64,000 nucleotides of DNA. It comes from Streptomyces sp. SCL15-4. Its GTDB lineage: Bacteria > Actinomycetota > Actinomycetes > Streptomycetales > Streptomycetaceae. Positions 19,609 through 28,094 of the stretch are shown one piece after another. Where the stretch lies: NCBI RefSeq assembly GCF_033366695.1, contig NZ_JAOBTQ010000001.1:6014001-6078000 (forward strand), read 5' to 3'. A program made the position numbers and the translations under genes. Each line of letters starts with the position of its first letter. Within the stretch, counting starts at the first letter, position 1. The notes beneath the pieces are model-generated. The model ran no database searches and had not been told where the DNA came from. It saw nothing but the letters and a program-made list of their open reading frames with translations.

Positions 19609-21384
19609 TCATCGGTGGGTGCGCGGCTGCCCGCGGCGCAGCCACCCGGTCGGTCCCGGGACCGCCAGGAACCCTTCCGCGCGGGCCGAGGCGAGGCCGA
19701 TGCGCGGCAGGTCCGCGCTCTTCTCGAAGAGCAGGAAGCGCGGTTCCCAGGCGGGCCGGTACTTGGCGTTGGCGCGGTACAGCGACTCGATCTGCCACCA
19801 GCGGGAGAAGAAGCCGAGCAGTGACCGCCACAACCTCAGCACCGGTCCGGCCCCGAGGCGCGCGCCACGTTCGAAGACCGAGCGGAACATGGCGAAGTTG
19901 AGCGAGACCTGAGTGATCCCGATCTCGCGGGCGCGCCGCAGCAGCTCGATGACCATGAACTCCACCAGCCCGTTGTCGCAGTCCCGGTCCCGCCGCATCA
20001 GGTCCAGCGACAGCCCGTGCGGGCCCCACGGCACGAAGGACAGCAGCGCCCGCAGCCGTCCCCCGGCATCCGTGCACTCCAGCATCACGCACCGGCCGTC
20101 CCGGGGGTCTCCAAGCCGGCCCAGCGCCATGCTGAAGCCGCGCTCGGCCGCGCCGTCCCGCCAGTCCTCGGCGCGCTCGACGAGGTAGGCCATCTCGGGC
20201 GCCGGGATGTCCTCGTGGCGCCGGACGCGCACCCGGTACCCGGCCCGCCGCACCCGGTTGCACGCCTGCCGTACGGTGCGCATGGCCCGTCCCTCCAGCG
20301 TGAACCCGGCGACCTCCACGACCGCCTCGTCCCCCAGTTCCAGCGCGTCCAGGCCGTGCCGGGCGTAGACCGTCCCGGCCTCCTCGCTCGCGCCCATCAC
20401 CGCCGGGATCCAGCCGTGCGCCCGCGCCTCGGCCAGCCACGGCACGATCGCCCCCGGCCACGCCTCCGGGTCGCCGAGCGGATCCCCGGACGCCAGGCTC
20501 ACGCCGCCGACGACGCGGTAGGCGACGGCGGCCTTCCCGGTCGGCGACCACACCACGCTCTTCTCCCGGCGCAGCGCGAAGTAGCCGAGCGAGTCCCGCT
20601 CACCGTGCCGCTCCAGCAGTTCCCGCAGCCGTTTCTCGTCGTCCTCGGTGAGCGGGTCGACGGCCCGCCGGGAGCGGAAGGCGGCGTACAGCACGGCGAG
20701 CAGCAGCGCGGTGCTGAGCACGTTGACGGCCACGTTCGCCCAGTTGGGCGGGTCGATGCCGGGGAAGCGGGACTCCTCGGCCGCCACCGACACCAGCCGC
20801 AGGGTGCCGTAGTACCAGTGCTCCGGGAACGCCGGCCGGGCCGCGTCCGGCGCCTGGTCGGTGACCGTCACCAGCAGCCCGGCCAGCAGGCTCGCGGCCA
20901 GGCCGCCGCCGACGGCGACGGTCGCCGCCAGCCGCGGGTTGGACCGGTCGCCCGTGGCGTAGAACTCCCGGCGGCCGATGAGCAGCGCGGCCACGAAGGC
21001 GGCCGTCAGCGCCAGGGAGACCCAGTTCTGCGCGTGGCGCCGGGTCTCCGGGAAGGTCATGGCGCACACGAGCAGGGCCAGGAAGAGCCCGCTCAGCACC
21101 AGGTTCAGGATCCACGCGGCCCGCTTGCGGCGGCGCATGGTGACGGCCAGGAAGGCGGCGAAGACACCGGAGGCGAAGCCGGCCGTCAGCAGGTACGGCG
21201 TGAAGAAGTCGTCCTGGTTGTGCCGGCGCACGTCCTGGCCGAGCGAGACCCACACCGCGCCGAGGACGTTGACGAACGCGACGGTCCGCAGATACCAGAC
21301 GGCGAACGCGGCGGCCCGCCGGGAAGCCCCGGCGGCCCACCGCACCCTCACTCGCCGTGTCACGGCAATTCGGGCATCCTCCAT
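19609..21384 (-). CDS. lysyl-phosphatidylglycerol synthase-like membrane protein (DUF2156)
   Basis: 591 residues. Six or so N-terminal membrane helices (to about residue 240) are followed by a cytoplasmic DUF2156 / GNAT-like domain with RREKSVVWSPTG, GVSLASGDPLGD and CNRVRRAGY. This is the MprF/LysX-type transferase domain that moves an aminoacyl group from tRNA to phosphatidylglycerol, altering membrane charge. The lipid and amino acid are not determined by sequence. The start is uncertain: at the ATG (21384) the ribosome-binding GGAGG lies just inside the frame and forms a hairpin with CCTCC upstream, so a GTG a few codons later is possible. Confidence 0.8.
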   Translation of the reverse strand: MEDARIAVTRRVRVRWAAGASRRAAAFAVWYLRTVAFVNVLGAVWVSLGQDVRRHNQDDFFTPYLLTAGFASGVFAAFLAVTMRRRKRAAWILNLVLSGLFLALLVCAMTFPETRRHAQNWVSLALTAAFVAALLIGRREFYATGDRSNPRLAATVAVGGGLAASLLAGLLVTVTDQAPDAARPAFPEHWYYGTLRLVSVAAEESRFPGIDPPNWANVAVNVLSTALLLAVLYAAFRSRRAVDPLTEDDEKRLRELLERHGERDSLGYFALRREKSVVWSPTGKAAVAYRVVGGVSLASGDPLGDPEAWPGAIVPWLAEARAHGWIPAVMGASEEAGTVYARHGLDALELGDEAVVEVAGFTLEGRAMRTVRQACNRVRRAGYRVRVRRHEDIPAPEMAYLVERAEDWRDGAAERGFSMALGRLGDPRDGRCVMLECTDAGGRLRALLSFVPWGPHGLSLDLMRRDRDCDNGLVEFMVIELLRRAREIGITQVSLNFAMFRSVFERGARLGAGPVLRLWRSLLGFFSRWWQIESLYRANAKYRPAWEPRFLLFEKSADLPRIGLASARAEGFLAVPGPTGWLRRGQPRTHR

Positions 21385-21443
21385 AACGGAGGATCATATG
21401 GGTGCGATCAGAGTAAATCGCACTTTTCACGCCATTCGCGGCA

Positions 21444-22562
21444 TCAGTCCAGGAGCTGGTCCTTCTCCGCCGGCTCCTTCTCCGCCGGTCCCTCCTGCGC
21501 CGGTTCCTTCTCCGCCGGCTCCTTCTCGGGAAGCTCCGCGGCCAGCGCGGCGGCGGCCCGGACCAGCGGCAGCGCCAGCAGGGCGCCCACGCCCTCGCCG
21601 ACCTTCACGCCCTGCTCCAGCAGCGGCTCCAGGGCCATCCGGTCCAGCGCCTTCGCCTGTCCCGGCTCGCCGCTGTCGTGCCCGGCCAGCCACCAGTCCG
21701 GCGCCCGGAAGGCGACCCGCTGGGCGACCAGCGCGCACGCGGCGGCCACGACCCCGTCGAGAATCACCGGCAGCCTGCGCACCGCGCACTGCAACAGGAA
21801 CCCGGTCATCGCCGCGAGGTCCGCGCCGCCCACGGCCGCCAGCAGCCGGAGCTGGTCCCCGAGCACCGGCCGGGCCCGCCGGAGCCCGTCCCGGATCGCC
21901 GCGCACTTGCGCATCCACGCCAGGTCGTCGATGGCGAGTCCGCCGCGCCCGGTCACCACGGACGCGTCGGTGCCGCACAGCGCGGCGATCAGCACCGCCG
22001 CCGGCGTGGTCCCGCCCACGCTGACATCGCCGAGCACCACCAGATCGGTCCCCGAGTCGGCCTCCTCGTCGGCGACCGCGACCCCGGCCCGCAGCGCGGC
22101 CTCGGCTTCCTCCAGGGTGAGCGCGTCCTCGACGTCGATGCGGCCGCTGCCGCGCCGCACCCGGTGCCGTACGACATCCGGCGGGAAGGCGTCCGGCGGG
22201 CAGTCCACCGCCATGTCCACGACCCGCACCGGCACCTCCAGCCGGCGGGCGAGCACCGACACCGGGCTCGCGCCCTCCAGCACCGCCCGCACCAACTGCT
22301 CCGCGCCGCCCGCGGGCCGCGCGGAGACGCCCAGTCCGGCGACGCCGTGGTCGCCGGCGAAGAGCACCACCCGCGGTTGTCCGACCGGCCGCACCGGCAC
22401 CTCGCCCCGCGCGGCGGCCAGCCACTCGCCCAGCTCGTCCAGGCGGCCCAGGGCCCCGGGCGGCACGATCCGGCGCTCCCGGAGGGCCTCGGCGTCACGG
22501 CGTACGCCCCCGTCCGGGCGCTCGATCAGATCGGTGAAGTCGTCCAGATTAAGGCTGCTCAT
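21444..22562 (-). CDS. cobT: nicotinate-nucleotide--dimethylbenzimidazole phosphoribosyltransferase
   Basis: 372 residues. CobT features are visible: LFAGDHGVAGLGVSA near the N-terminus, VVTGRGGLAIDDLAWMRKCA, and a C-terminal GVKVGEGVGALLALPLV that holds the catalytic Glu. It makes alpha-ribazole phosphate for the cobalamin lower ligand. Where the Salmonella enzyme has a GEMGIGNTT loop, this protein has GDVSVGGTT, so one of the two catalytic glutamates is replaced by Asp; this may be a lineage feature. The C-terminus ends with EKEPA-type repeats not found in the core family. Divergent from the methyltransferase gene. Confidence 0.88.
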   Translation of the reverse strand: MSSLNLDDFTDLIERPDGGVRRDAEALRERRIVPPGALGRLDELGEWLAAARGEVPVRPVGQPRVVLFAGDHGVAGLGVSARPAGGAEQLVRAVLEGASPVSVLARRLEVPVRVVDMAVDCPPDAFPPDVVRHRVRRGSGRIDVEDALTLEEAEAALRAGVAVADEEADSGTDLVVLGDVSVGGTTPAAVLIAALCGTDASVVTGRGGLAIDDLAWMRKCAAIRDGLRRARPVLGDQLRLLAAVGGADLAAMTGFLLQCAVRRLPVILDGVVAAACALVAQRVAFRAPDWWLAGHDSGEPGQAKALDRMALEPLLEQGVKVGEGVGALLALPLVRAAAALAAELPEKEPAEKEPAQEGPAEKEPAEKDQLLD

Positions 22563-22695
22563 TCGCCGAACAGTACCGCCCGCGCGCGAACGCGCCGGCG
22601 CCACATCGCCACCACACCACCACGATGTCTTTGCACCTCGGATCGGCATCCCATACGTTCCGCTTTGCCGCGGAATGTCGCACAGGGAGCCGCCC

Positions 22696-23697
22696 ATGCC
22701 GACCTCGCCCCTCACCCCGCAGTTCACCACCCCGCACGACCCCTTCCAGGAACCCCGCCGCGAGGACTGCCCCTGGTGCGGCTCCCGGCGGCTGCGCACC
22801 CGGCTGCGCGCGCCCGACCCGCTGCGCCACCGGGGCGGCACGTTCACCCTCGACGCGTGCGGGGACTGCGGCCACGCCTTCCAGAACCCCCGGCTGAGCG
22901 CGGAGGGACTCGCCTTCTTCCACCGGGACTCCTACGAAAGACAGCTGGAGGAGTTCGCCGGCCGCATCCTGTCCGCCCGCGCGGTACGGCGCCGGCACCG
23001 GGCCGCCGCGTGGCGCCTGTCGCGGCTCGGCGAGCCGGAGAGCTGGCTGGACGTCGGCACCGGGCACGCCCGCTTCCCCGAGGCGGCGAAGGAGTTCTTC
23101 CCGTACACCAGCTTCGACGGACTCGACCCCACCGCCCGGGTCGAGCAGGCGCTGCTGGAAGGCCGGGTGGAGGAGGCGCACCGGGGCTATCTGACGACCC
23201 CCGGGATGGCGGCCCGGCTGCGCGCCCGCTACGACGTCGTCACGATGTTCCACCATCTGGAGCACGCCCCCGACCCGCGCGCCGAACTCCGCGCCGCGCT
23301 CACCGTGCTGCGGCCCGGCGGCCACCTGGTCGTCGAGGTCCCGGACCCGGCGTGCGTCTTCGCCGCGTTGCTGGGCCGGTGGTGGCTTCCCTACGGGCAG
23401 CCGCGCCGTCTGCACCTGGTGCCGCGGGCCAACCTGTGCGCGGAGCTGACCGGGCTGGGCTGCGCGGTCCTCGTCGTGGACCGCGGGGCCGCGCACATCC
23501 CCTACGACCTCTCGGCGGCCCTCGCCCTGTCCCTGGCCCACGCCCATCCGGCGCTCCACCTGGCCGCCACGCCGGCGCTGGCGCTGGCTTCGGCCCTGGA
23601 CCACGCGGGCGCCCCGCTGTTGCGGCGGACCCGGTTCTCCAACGGGTACCGGGTGGTGGCACGCAAAGGCACGGGCGGGCGGAAGGGCACGGGCTAG
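22696..23697 (+). CDS. class I SAM methyltransferase with N-terminal zinc ribbon
   Basis: 333 residues. The N-terminal part carries two CxxC pairs (CPWCG and CGDCG) that look like a zinc ribbon, followed by a Rossmann methyltransferase domain with LDVGTGHARF (SAM motif I), VVTMFHHLEHAPDP and LRPGGHLVVEVPDP. This layout resembles sugar or polyketide C-methyltransferases, but the substrate cannot be deduced. The start has a good GGGAG site 7 bases upstream. It stands between cobT (divergent) and cobU (convergent) without an obvious cobalamin role. Confidence 0.82.
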   Translation: MPTSPLTPQFTTPHDPFQEPRREDCPWCGSRRLRTRLRAPDPLRHRGGTFTLDACGDCGHAFQNPRLSAEGLAFFHRDSYERQLEEFAGRILSARAVRRRHRAAAWRLSRLGEPESWLDVGTGHARFPEAAKEFFPYTSFDGLDPTARVEQALLEGRVEEAHRGYLTTPGMAARLRARYDVVTMFHHLEHAPDPRAELRAALTVLRPGGHLVVEVPDPACVFAALLGRWWLPYGQPRRLHLVPRANLCAELTGLGCAVLVVDRGAAHIPYDLSAALALSLAHAHPALHLAATPALALASALDHAGAPLLRRTRFSNGYRVVARKGTGGRKGTG

Positions 23698-23782
23698 TTC
23701 CGGTCCGTCGCCGGCCGCGGGTGCGCGGTGGCCGCCCGCGCCGGTCCCCGCGCCCCTTGCGGGCCGCCCCCGCTCACCCCCG

Positions 23783-24985
23783 TCACCCGCGCAGCACCAG
23801 CGCCTGTCCCGCCACCACCAGCACCACCTGTTCGCACTCGTTCGCGAACGCCGCGTTCAGGCGGCCCAGTTCGTCGCGGTAGCGGCGGCCGGAGGCGGTG
23901 GCGGGGACGATGCCCGAGCCGACCTCGTTGGAGACCGCGACCACCGTGCGCCGGGTGGAGCGCACCGCGTCGGTCAGCTCCCGCACCCGCTCCCGCAGCG
24001 ACTTCTCACCTCCGCCCGCCCACTCCGCGTCGTCCCAGGCCCCCACGGAGTCCATCGCGTCCGCCAGCCACAGCGACAGACAGTCGACCAGCACCGGCGG
24101 CCCGTCGTCCGCGAGCAGCGGCACCAGGTCGGTCGTCTCCGCCGTACGCCACGACCCCGGCCGCCGCTCCCGGTGCGCGGCCACCCGCGCCGCCCACTCG
24201 CCGTCCCCGCCGCGCGTGCCGCCCGTCGCCACGTACAGCACGCCCGGGAACGCCTCCAGCCGCCGCTCCGCCTCCACCGACTTGCCCGAGCGGGCCCCGC
24301 CCAGCACCAGCGTCCGGCGCGGCACGTCCGGCACCTCCTCGTACGCCCCGACCACCAGCGTCGTACCGTCCGGCACCGCCCGCGCCCCGGCCGCCGCGAG
24401 CCGGCGCCGCAACTCCGCGCCGGCCGGCACTCCGTGGTCGAGGTGGACGGCGACGACGTCCGTCGTGGGGCCCGCCGAGCCGACCGCCCGGAGCCGGGCC
24501 AGCGCGTCCGGCCGGTTCACGACGTCCGCGAGGACCATGTCGTAGGACTGCGCGCCGGCCTGTTCCAGGCCGGCCGGCGCCCCGCCCGGCGGCAGGTACA
24601 GCAGCCGCTGCCCGTCCGGCCCGGTCACCGCGTACCCGGTGCCGCCCGCGTCCATCGCCACCGCCCGCACCCGATGCCCCGTCAGCAGCGCCAACTCCCG
24701 TCCGTCCGGCACCCGGCCGGGCTGCGGCAGCCCGGCCGGCACCTCCACCGCCGGGCCGTCGTGCGGATGCGACAGCAGCACCTGCCGTACGCCGCCCAGC
24801 GAATGCCCGGCGCGCGCGGCCGCGAACGCCGCGCCCGGCGTGAGGTCGAGCAGCAGCGCGCCGTCCACGAGCACCGCGGTCGCGGCCCGCGCGTCCGGCC
24901 CGAGCGCGGTCGCGCAGACGGCGCAGGAGCAGTCGGGCCGAGGCAGTCCCGCGGGGGCGCCGGTACCGAGCAGAGTGATGTTCAC
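23783..24985 (-). CDS. cobU: adenosylcobinamide kinase/guanylyltransferase fused to an N-terminal metallo-beta-lactamase-like domain
   Basis: 400 residues in one frame. The C-terminal part (from about 225) is a complete CobU: P-loop LGGARSGKS, LVDCLSLWLADAM and VVAVSNEVGSGIVP. It phosphorylates adenosylcobinamide and transfers GMP to it. The N-terminal 220 residues start GTGAPAGLPRPDCSCAVC, like PhnP/MBL-fold proteins, with a degenerate histidine motif SHPHDGPAVE that lacks the usual second D-H pair, so hydrolase activity is doubtful. The start is a GTG at 24985 with a weak ribosome site. Fusion of this kind recurs in actinobacterial CobU by my recollection. Confidence 0.88.
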   Translation of the reverse strand: MNITLLGTGAPAGLPRPDCSCAVCATALGPDARAATAVLVDGALLLDLTPGAAFAAARAGHSLGGVRQVLLSHPHDGPAVEVPAGLPQPGRVPDGRELALLTGHRVRAVAMDAGGTGYAVTGPDGQRLLYLPPGGAPAGLEQAGAQSYDMVLADVVNRPDALARLRAVGSAGPTTDVVAVHLDHGVPAGAELRRRLAAAGARAVPDGTTLVVGAYEEVPDVPRRTLVLGGARSGKSVEAERRLEAFPGVLYVATGGTRGGDGEWAARVAAHRERRPGSWRTAETTDLVPLLADDGPPVLVDCLSLWLADAMDSVGAWDDAEWAGGGEKSLRERVRELTDAVRSTRRTVVAVSNEVGSGIVPATASGRRYRDELGRLNAAFANECEQVVLVVAGQALVLRG

Positions 24986-25064
24986 GGACCGATTTTCGCC
25001 TGTCCCGGTGGGTCTTGCGCTTCCGGCTAGGCTGCCAGCAGGTGTTGGATCAAAGGAGGCCTGT

Positions 25065-25274
25065 ATGACGGCATGGACGTGGCGGTTCGAGAAGGCCGAC
25101 GGGACGGAGGTCCAGCCCGCCGTCCGGCCCGAGGAGTTCACCACGCAGGGCGATGCCGAGTCCTGGGTCGGCGAGAACTGGAAGGCCTTGCTGGAGGGCG
25201 GGGCCGACCAGGTGCGGCTGTTCGAGGAGGGCACCGAGATCTACGGGCCGATGAGCCTGCGCGCCGACGCCTGA
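25065..25274 (+). CDS. small conserved hypothetical protein
   Basis: 69 residues, acidic, starting MTAWTWRFEKADG and ending near YGPMSLRADA, preceded by a strong AAAGGAGG site 7 bases from the ATG. No transmembrane segment, signal peptide or Cys motif. The content (a Trp-rich start, DAESWVGENWKALLEGG) and the strong ribosome site argue that it is real. Function unknown; it is divergent from cobU and convergent with the HtrA-like protease gene. Confidence 0.8.
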   Translation: MTAWTWRFEKADGTEVQPAVRPEEFTTQGDAESWVGENWKALLEGGADQVRLFEEGTEIYGPMSLRADA

Positions 25275-25313
25275 CCGGACCGGCGCCCGCGGTGGGGAGA
25301 GGGCCTCCTCTCC

Positions 25314-26390
25314 TCACTGCTCGCCCAGCGTCACCTGGACCGTGTGCTCGTCGCCGTCGCGGAGGAAGGTCACCGGTGTCCGCCGGCCCGGCCGGGCCGC
25401 GGCCAGCGCCTCGGCGAGCGAGGTGATGCCGGTGATCCGGCGGCCGTCCAGCCTGGTGATGATGTCACCGGGCCCGAGGCCCGCCTTGTCGGCCGCGCCG
25501 CCCGCGCGGGCGCTGACCACCGCCACCCCGACCGGCTGGTAGCGGTCGTCGACGACGGTCCGCGCGGTGATGTCGAGGGCCGCCCGCCCGGAGTCGACGA
25601 CCTTGCCCTCCTTGACGATCTGGTCGGCGACCGTCTTCACCATCGACGCCGGGATGGCGAACCCGATACCCGGCGCCGCGCCGCCGCCGAGGCTCTGGTC
25701 GACCGCGGCCAGCGTCGGGATGCCGATCACCCGCCCCTCCAGGTCGACCAGCGCGCCACCGCTGTTGCCGGGGTTGATCGCGGCCGAGGTCTGCACCATG
25801 TTCGCGATGGTCGCGCCCGTGCCGCCGCCCGAGTCGCCCTCGCTGACGGTCCGCCCGGTCGCCGAGACGATGCCCTGGGTCACGCTGGACGACAGTCCCA
25901 GCGGCGACCCCATGGCCAGCACGATCTGGCCCACCGCCACCTTCTCGGAGTCCCCGAGGACCGCCGGTTTCAGCCCGTCCGGCACCCGGTCCAGCCGGAT
26001 CACGGCGAGGTCCTGCTCGGGATAGGAGTAGACCAGGCTCGCGGTGAGCGGCTCCTCGTTGTTGGCCGTGGTCACCTGGAACGTCTTCTCCGAGCCGACC
26101 ACGTGCGCGTTGGTGACGATGTGCCCGTTGCCGTCGTACACCACTCCCGAGCCCAGGTCCCGGCTCGCCTGGATCTGCACGACCGACGGCAGCACCTCCT
26201 TGATGACCCGCAGGTACTGGCTCTGCAGGTCGCCCGCCGCCAGCGGCACGGCCGCCCCGGTGTCCGCCGGGCTGTCCCGTCCGGCCGGGACGGCGGGGGT
26301 GGTGCAGCCGGCGGCGAGGGCCGCGCAGCACACCAGCGCGGCGGCGCAGGCGGCCGTACGGGCCCGCGCGCGGATACGGGAAGCGTCCAT
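25314..26390 (-). CDS. HtrA/DegP-type S1C serine protease lipoprotein with PDZ domain
   Basis: 358 residues. The signal peptide ends in a lipobox (LAAGC, C29), so the protein is predicted to be a lipoprotein on the outer face of the membrane. The catalytic triad is H96 (TNAHVV), D127 (EQDLAVIRLD) and S210 (NPGNSGGALV), with a PDZ domain at about 270-355 (GLGPGDIITRLDGRRI). It should degrade or sense misfolded extracytoplasmic proteins. A second protease of this general class is encoded at 4.6-5.8 kb, but the two are architecturally different. Confidence 0.9.
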   Translation of the reverse strand: MDASRIRARARTAACAAALVCCAALAAGCTTPAVPAGRDSPADTGAAVPLAAGDLQSQYLRVIKEVLPSVVQIQASRDLGSGVVYDGNGHIVTNAHVVGSEKTFQVTTANNEEPLTASLVYSYPEQDLAVIRLDRVPDGLKPAVLGDSEKVAVGQIVLAMGSPLGLSSSVTQGIVSATGRTVSEGDSGGGTGATIANMVQTSAAINPGNSGGALVDLEGRVIGIPTLAAVDQSLGGGAAPGIGFAIPASMVKTVADQIVKEGKVVDSGRAALDITARTVVDDRYQPVGVAVVSARAGGAADKAGLGPGDIITRLDGRRITGITSLAEALAAARPGRRTPVTFLRDGDEHTVQVTLGEQ

Positions 26391-26446
26391 GCCCCGAGTC
26401 TCACCGCACGGTGATCAGCCGTCCCGCGCGGTTGCCCCGAACGGGC

Positions 26447-27235
26447 TCAGCCGCGTACCCCGCACAGATGCAGCAGCGCCGCCACCCCGCGGTAGGGGTC
26501 CGTGCGCCCGGCCCGCTCCTCCACCGCGAGCAGCGTCGGAAGGTCCTGCGGGAGGGCCGCGTTGTGCGCCGCCGTGTCCGTGAACACCCGCACGCCGTAC
26601 CAGGCCTGCAACGGGGCGGCGATCCCGGCGAGCGTGGCGGTCAGCGCGGACAGCCGGTCGGCGCGCACGTCCAGGTCCAGCCGGTTGCGGTAGGTGGTGG
26701 TGTCGAAGGCGGCCAGGGCGGCCGCCCAGTCACCGCCGAGGCCCGGCCGCATGGCGAGCGCGTCGCCGTTGCGGACCAGCAGGGAGAGGAGGCCGCCCGG
26801 GGCGAGCATCCGGGCCAGACCCGCCACCAGCGGGTCGGGGTCCTCCACGTACATCAGTACGGCGTGGCACAGCACCACGTCGAAGCCGCCCGGCAGGAAG
26901 TGCACCCCGGTGTCCCGGCCGTCGCCCTGCACCAGCCGCACCCGCTGCCGGATGCCCTCCGGCTCCCGGGCCAGCGCCGCGCGGGCGGCGGCGATCATCC
27001 TGGGGTCCCGTTCGACGCCGGTCACCTCGTGGCCGAGCCGGGCCAGCCGCAGCGCCTGCGCGCCCTGGCCCATCCCCACGTCGAGCACCCGCAGCCGCCG
27101 CCCGACCGGGAACCGCCCGGCTATCTGCTCGTCCAGCTGCCGGGTCACCAGCTCCTGGGAGACGAGGTCGCGCAGCCCGCCCAGCTCGTGCGGCCGGGCC
27201 GGGGAGGGGCCCCCGGTGAACGCGTCGGCGTTCAG
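26447..27235 (-). CDS. class I SAM methyltransferase
   Basis: About 262 residues from the CTG at 27235. Motif I is LDVGMGQGAQALRLARLG, followed by VERDPRM and VVLCHAVLMYVEDPDPLV, typical of UbiE/CmoM-like SAM methyltransferases. The substrate is unknown. No ATG, GTG or TTG lies near the natural N-terminus: the coding sense reaches back to the stop of the DUF3043 gene, where CTG overlaps TGA. A CTG start with translational coupling is the best guess; an upstream start inside DUF3043 or a late GTG that would trim the domain are alternatives. Confidence 0.78.
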   Translation of the reverse strand: MNADAFTGGPSPARPHELGGLRDLVSQELVTRQLDEQIAGRFPVGRRLRVLDVGMGQGAQALRLARLGHEVTGVERDPRMIAAARAALAREPEGIRQRVRLVQGDGRDTGVHFLPGGFDVVLCHAVLMYVEDPDPLVAGLARMLAPGGLLSLLVRNGDALAMRPGLGGDWAAALAAFDTTTYRNRLDLDVRADRLSALTATLAGIAAPLQAWYGVRVFTDTAAHNAALPQDLPTLLAVEERAGRTDPYRGVAALLHLCGVRG

Positions 27236-27828
27236 GGCCGCTCTCCGCGCTTGACCCGGGGCTTGGGCAGGCGGAGCCGGCGCATCTGGAGGGACCGCAT
27301 CAGCGCGTAGGCGACCGCGCCACGGGTGTTCTCGTCCGGGAAGCGCTCGGCGAGCCGCTTCCTCAGACGGAAGCCGCTGACCGCCGCGTCCAGCACGATC
27401 AGCACGATCACGATCAGCCACAGCAGCAGCGCGATGCTCTGGATCGCGCCGATCCGCACCACGCTCAGCACCAGGATGACCACGGCGAGCGGCAGGAAGA
27501 ACTCCGCCACGTTGAACCGCGAGTCGACCCAGTCCCGGGCGAACCGGCGGACCGGGCCCTTGTCACGGGCGGGCAGATAGCGCTCGTCCCCGTTGGCGAG
27601 CGCCTGGCGCTGCCGTTCCAGGGCCTGCCGCCGTTCCTCGCGCTGGCGCTTCGCGGCCTCCTTGCGGTTCGTCGGCGTATGGGCGACGCTGCGGCGCTGG
27701 GTACGGGCCTCACTGCGCTTGGGAGTGGGCCTGCCCTTCGGGGCCTGCGGGTCACGGGGCTGCTTGGAGTCGGTCAGCGCCGCCTTGGCGGCGGGGGCCT
27801 TCTCTTCCTTGGCACGGCTACGGAACAC
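27232..27828 (-). CDS. DUF3043 membrane protein
   Basis: 198 residues from a GTG at 27828 (VFRSRAKEEKAP, the usual start of the family); an ATG at 27858 is an alternative. The N-terminal half is very basic with a long Arg/Gln/Glu helix (EAAKRQREERRQALERQRQALA). Two transmembrane helices follow (about 110-150, FFLPLAVVILVLSVV and IALLLWLIVIVLIVL). DUF3043 is conserved in actinobacteria and its function is not known. Next to pspA it may belong to the envelope-stress neighbourhood. It overlaps the methyltransferase start. Confidence 0.85.
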   Translation of the reverse strand: MFRSRAKEEKAPAAKAALTDSKQPRDPQAPKGRPTPKRSEARTQRRSVAHTPTNRKEAAKRQREERRQALERQRQALANGDERYLPARDKGPVRRFARDWVDSRFNVAEFFLPLAVVILVLSVVRIGAIQSIALLLWLIVIVLIVLDAAVSGFRLRKRLAERFPDENTRGAVAYALMRSLQMRRLRLPKPRVKRGERP

Positions 27829-28094
27829 AAATCCCAAGGGTAAGGGCTGTACCGGCATGGACCCCAGCCCGGCGGGGAACGATCCGGCAACGCCGGACGT
27901 CTGAAGGGGACGGAGGGGGACGCGGGGAGGGGATCACCTACTCCTTGCGCCGGAGCGGAGCTGTCCGCAGTCGTCCTCGGGGATGAGCGCATCACCCGGC
28001 GAACAGTGCGGTAATGGAGAGACAGGGCCCGTACTGTGGGTCTTGTCGCAGGATCGGTGAGCTGGAGTCCGTCAGAAGGGGGCGCGCGAAGCCC

